Origin: Chryseobacterium gleum
GTDB lineage: Bacteria > Bacteroidota > Bacteroidia > Flavobacteriales_D > Crocinitomicaceae
Direction of reading: 5' to 3'
Assembly (NCBI GenBank): GCA_943326825.2
Contig: CALPUT020000064.1
Span: forward strand, 1 to 9,958
DNA length: 9,958 nt
Part shown: positions 7,082 to 9,958 of the stretch, in pieces
How the letters are laid out: every line of letters begins with the position of its first letter
How positions within the stretch are numbered: position 1 is the stretch's first letter
Notes under the pieces: model-generated
Database searches by the model: none
Told to the model about the DNA's origin: nothing
What the model saw: only the letters and a program-made list of their open reading frames with translations
Made by a program: the position numbers and the translations under genes

Positions 7082-8893
7082 ATGATTAATAAAATATTTG
7101 CAAAAATTGAATACTATTTTAATAAAAAGGGAGTAATTATACTCTCTTTTTTAGTTTCACTTTATATACTTGGTCATTTTGCAGATAAGTATTACGGATA
7201 TACTACAAAAGACAAAACCTTTACAAATATCTGTTCTGATGGTACTGGTTATTATGCCTATTTACCTCAATATATTATTTATCCCCAATACAAACATTTT
7301 GGTTTTCAAGAGATAGTTCAAAAAAAACATCCCATCAGAAGTCTTTTTCCAATGTGGAATAAACATGGACAAAATCAAAGAGTGGATAAATATTATATTG
7401 GTTATGCCTTATTAAATTCGCCCTTTTTTTTAACTACTCATCTTTATCATAAAATTGTTTATGGAGAAGGAGATGGATATTCGCTTGGTTATCGTATTTC
7501 AATAACAATTGGCGCTTTGTGTTTTTGGTTGTTTGGTTCTATTTTTATATTTAAGTTTTTACATTTTTTTGATGTGAAACCAATTTATAGAATCATTACG
7601 ATTATCTTATTAGCGTTTGGGACTAATTTAAATTTCTATACATCGATTTATTCTACTTTTTCACATGTAACATCATTCTTTTTAATAGCATGCTTCCTAT
7701 ATTTTGCTAAACGCTTGGCGTTGAATATTAGTCGAAAAAACATCATACTTTTTGCACTATTAATTTCTGCGATTTATATAACAAGGCCTGTAAATGTCCT
7801 TATTTTATTAATTGTGCCATTTTTATTTTCAAGTTTGAAAGAATTTAAAGAGAAATTGATTCTCTTATTTAAGTATCATAGGCTTAGTTTGTTTTTTACA
7901 ATATCTGTTATGCTGATAGTTGTTTCTATTCAATTATGGAATACATACGATCAAATAGGTGAGATTAAAATGAATACATATTCAGACGAATGGTTTTCTG
8001 AATGGAAAACACCTCATTTTGGAGATGTATTATTTGGATATAACAAAGGTTTCTTTGTTTTTGCGCCAATTATGTTTTTGATGTTTCCAGGTTATTATTA
8101 TTTATTCAAAAAAGAAAGGAATCTATTTTTCGGTGTTATTGTTACAAGTATTATTGTTGTTTATTTTGTTGCTTCATGGCATGCATGGGAATATGGAGTA
8201 GGATTTGGTATGAGACCTTTAATAGATTTCCTTCCACTTTTTTGCATTCCAATAGCTTTCTTATTTAATGAGATCAATAAATTTTTAAGACCTTTTTTAA
8301 TAATCGTATCTATTGGATTAATTTATGTTTACCAATTTTTTCAATACCAAATTTTGAATTCTATATTGGATGTTGGAGAAATAAAGAAAGATTATTTTTG
8401 GAAAGTTTTTTTACAAGATGATGAACGATTTAGATGGAGTTACGCCTTTGAATTTGAAACGATTGATAAACGTAATTTAAAGATTGATAAAGTCTTAAAA
8501 ATTGATCAATTTAAAAAACAATATTTACTTGATAAATCAATCACTATTACAAACAAAGCTAATTCACCAATTATTACGGTATACAAAGATTCTTTGAGAA
8601 ATACAGATGAAATTGCTTTTGAATTAAATTTTTTAATAAAAATAGCAGACGAAAAAGATAATCCGCAGGTATTAGTTGAATACTTTAATAAAAAAGAAGT
8701 GATAAAAAAATCTCAATTTATTCTTGGTACTGAATTAAATGATATTCAGAAATATGAAAAGTTGAATTTGGAAATTTTTCCGAATTTAAAATATGGAGAA
8801 ATAGATTCAATGAAGATTCATTTTTATACTTTCTCTGAAAAATCAAATTCAAAAAACATTCAATTAATTAAGTATAAAAATATAGCCAATTAA
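7082..8893 (+). CDS. Polytopic membrane protein, possible GT-C-type glycosyltransferase
   Basis: A 603-residue protein starting at the base after the pgm stop, which implies translational coupling. It has roughly 11-12 hydrophobic segments, about residues 17-34, 105-122, 138-160, 168-190, 194-212, 220-236, 237-252, 268-284, 324-341, 347-364, 379-396 and 403-420. A hydrophilic C-terminal domain (about 430-603), rich in Lys, Asp and alternating hydrophobics, follows. The first large loop contains an acidic motif SDGTGYYAYLP (52-62), placed where GT-C lipid-phosphosugar-dependent glycosyltransferases carry their catalytic Asp; HAWEYGVGFGMRPLIDFLP (367-385) before the last segments resembles motifs in uncharacterised Bacteroidota membrane proteins. 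The role is inferred: envelope or lipid-linked glycan assembly fed by the neighbouring mutase. It could equally be a flippase or polymerase. No terminator is visible behind it. Confidence 0.6.
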   Translation: MINKIFAKIEYYFNKKGVIILSFLVSLYILGHFADKYYGYTTKDKTFTNICSDGTGYYAYLPQYIIYPQYKHFGFQEIVQKKHPIRSLFPMWNKHGQNQRVDKYYIGYALLNSPFFLTTHLYHKIVYGEGDGYSLGYRISITIGALCFWLFGSIFIFKFLHFFDVKPIYRIITIILLAFGTNLNFYTSIYSTFSHVTSFFLIACFLYFAKRLALNISRKNIILFALLISAIYITRPVNVLILLIVPFLFSSLKEFKEKLILLFKYHRLSLFFTISVMLIVVSIQLWNTYDQIGEIKMNTYSDEWFSEWKTPHFGDVLFGYNKGFFVFAPIMFLMFPGYYYLFKKERNLFFGVIVTSIIVVYFVASWHAWEYGVGFGMRPLIDFLPLFCIPIAFLFNEINKFLRPFLIIVSIGLIYVYQFFQYQILNSILDVGEIKKDYFWKVFLQDDERFRWSYAFEFETIDKRNLKIDKVLKIDQFKKQYLLDKSITITNKANSPIITVYKDSLRNTDEIAFELNFLIKIADEKDNPQVLVEYFNKKEVIKKSQFILGTELNDIQKYEKLNLEIFPNLKYGEIDSMKIHFYTFSEKSNSKNIQLIKYKNIAN

Positions 8894-8984
8894 TTAAAAA
8901 AAATACGACATATTTCATTAAATTAAATTAACTAAATCAGATTAAGTTTTCAGATTTTTCTTTACTTTACTCTTTTTTTACATT

Positions 8985-9958
8985 ATGGCAGGATCTTCTA
9001 TTGGACAACTTTTTCGTGTAACAACTTTTGGTGAATCTCATGGTGTTGCAATTGGCGGTATTATTGATGGGGTACCTTCTAATTTTGAATTGGATTTAGA
9101 TGAAATTCAAAAAGAGTTAGATAGAAGGAAACCAGGTCAGTCAGCAATTGTTACTCAAAGAAAAGAATCTGATAAAGTTCAATTTTTATCTGGAATTTTT
9201 GAGGGAAAAACAACTGGAGCTCCAATTGGTTTTATGATTCAAAATGATGATCAACGTTCAGGTGATTATAGTCATATTAAAGATTCTTTCAGACCATCTC
9301 ATGCTGACTTTACATATGAAGCTAAGTATGGATATAGAGATTACAGAGGTGGTGGAAGATCTAGTGCAAGAGAGACAGCTTCAAGAGTCGTTGCTGGTGC
9401 TATAGCGAAACAACTTTTATCGAAATTGGGAATAACCATAGTCGCATATGTTGACCAAGTAGGTTCGATTAAATTATCGACTTCTGATTTAATTAATTAT
9501 GAATCAATTGAAGAAAATCCAGTAAGATGTCCGAATAATGAGGTTGCTCATCAAATGGAGGAGTTAATTCGTGAAGTAAGAAAAGATGGAGATACAATAG
9601 GTGGTTGTGTTAGATGCGAAATTAAAGGTGTTCCTGTTGGTTTAGGAGAACCTGTTTTCGATCGATTAAATGCAGAGTTAGGAAAGGCAATTTTATCCAT
9701 AAATGCTGTTAAAGCAATTGAGTTTGGTTCAGGTTTCTCAAGTGTAGAAATGCGTGGTTCAGAACATAATGATTCATTTTTATCAGATAAATCAACAGCT
9801 ACAAATTTTAGTGGTGGTATTCAAGGTGGAATTTCTAATGGAATGCCAATAATTTTTAGAGTTGCTTTTAAGCCTGTTGCAACGATAGTTCAAGATCAAG
9901 ATTCAATTGATAAATTCGGAAATGAAGTTACTGTTTCTGGAAAAGGCAGACATGATCC
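8985..9958 (+). CDS. aroC: Chorismate synthase, 3'-truncated by the window end
   Basis: Last enzyme of the shikimate pathway: anti-1,4-elimination of phosphate from 5-enolpyruvylshikimate-3-phosphate to chorismate, using reduced FMN, in the cytosol. The frame from ATG 8985 is open for 324 codons to the end of the window; the family is usually about 350-360 residues. Signature 1, GESHGVAIGGIIDGVP (16-31), and signature 2, starting at GRSSARETASR (124-134), are both intact. RRKPGQS (47-53) and RPSHADFTYEAKYG (103-116), which line the substrate and flavin site, are also present. The window ends inside the third signature, at GRHD. The start follows an A/T-rich, T-tract-containing spacer without a Shine-Dalgarno. 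The gene lies 91 bases after the membrane-protein gene with no terminator between, so read-through from the pgm unit is possible. Confidence 0.96.
   Translation, partial: MAGSSIGQLFRVTTFGESHGVAIGGIIDGVPSNFELDLDEIQKELDRRKPGQSAIVTQRKESDKVQFLSGIFEGKTTGAPIGFMIQNDDQRSGDYSHIKDSFRPSHADFTYEAKYGYRDYRGGGRSSARETASRVVAGAIAKQLLSKLGITIVAYVDQVGSIKLSTSDLINYESIEENPVRCPNNEVAHQMEELIREVRKDGDTIGGCVRCEIKGVPVGLGEPVFDRLNAELGKAILSINAVKAIEFGSGFSSVEMRGSEHNDSFLSDKSTATNFSGGIQGGISNGMPIIFRVAFKPVATIVQDQDSIDKFGNEVTVSGKGRHD

Noticed and set aside
8861..8897. Direct repeat CAATTAATTAA at the end of the membrane-protein gene (8861-8871 and 8887-8897)
   Set aside because: Very AT-rich 11-base repeat, one copy within codons; expected by chance at this composition and with no mobile-element context.
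1..9958. A new defence, toxin-antitoxin, mobile or secondary-metabolite system
   Set aside because: All long frames belong to housekeeping families or a plausible envelope membrane protein; no nuclease, integrase, transposase or repeat array is present.

Overview
The window looks like an ordinary chromosomal segment from a low-GC member of the Bacteroidota, most likely the class Flavobacteriia (Weeksellaceae/Flavobacteriaceae-like). The evidence is the AT-rich composition, near-absence of Shine-Dalgarno sequences, exact matches to the Bacteroidota -7 promoter box TAnnTTTG, and the style of the encoded proteins (adjacent parE-parC, an ornithine aminotransferase close to the eukaryotic type, a GEESGG-type phosphohexomutase). 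Genus cannot be fixed from sequence alone. All genes are on the + strand, and no mobile element, tRNA, rRNA, CRISPR or phage feature is visible.

Layout: (1) 1-1461, the 3' part of parE (topoisomerase IV subunit B), followed after 2 bases by parC (1464-4142), ending in a clear intrinsic terminator (4159-4192). (2) A promoter overlapping that terminator's T-tract, a GC-enriched leader of about 80 bases that carries a 25-codon upstream reading frame ending in an ATGA overlap with the next start, and rocD (ornithine aminotransferase, 4308-5552), closed by a second terminator (5572-5601). (3) A pgm-type phosphohexomutase with a TTG start (5672-7081), abutting with no spacer a 603-residue polytopic membrane protein (7082-8893) that resembles GT-C glycosyltransferases. 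(4) aroC (chorismate synthase, from 8985), cut by the window end about 30-40 residues before its expected C-terminus.

Functionally these are four independent blocks. ParE and ParC form the decatenating type II topoisomerase. RocD interconverts ornithine and glutamate semialdehyde. The phosphohexomutase supplies sugar-1-phosphates, and its directly coupled membrane partner may use an activated sugar in envelope glycan assembly (inference). AroC makes chorismate for aromatic amino acids and quinones.

No new defence or mobile system was found. The points most worth a second look are the rocD leader (uORF, alternative hairpins, base composition unlike other spacers here), a clamp-binding-like QPTLF at the extreme C-terminus of ParC behind an acidic linker, and the uncharacterised membrane protein coupled to pgm.
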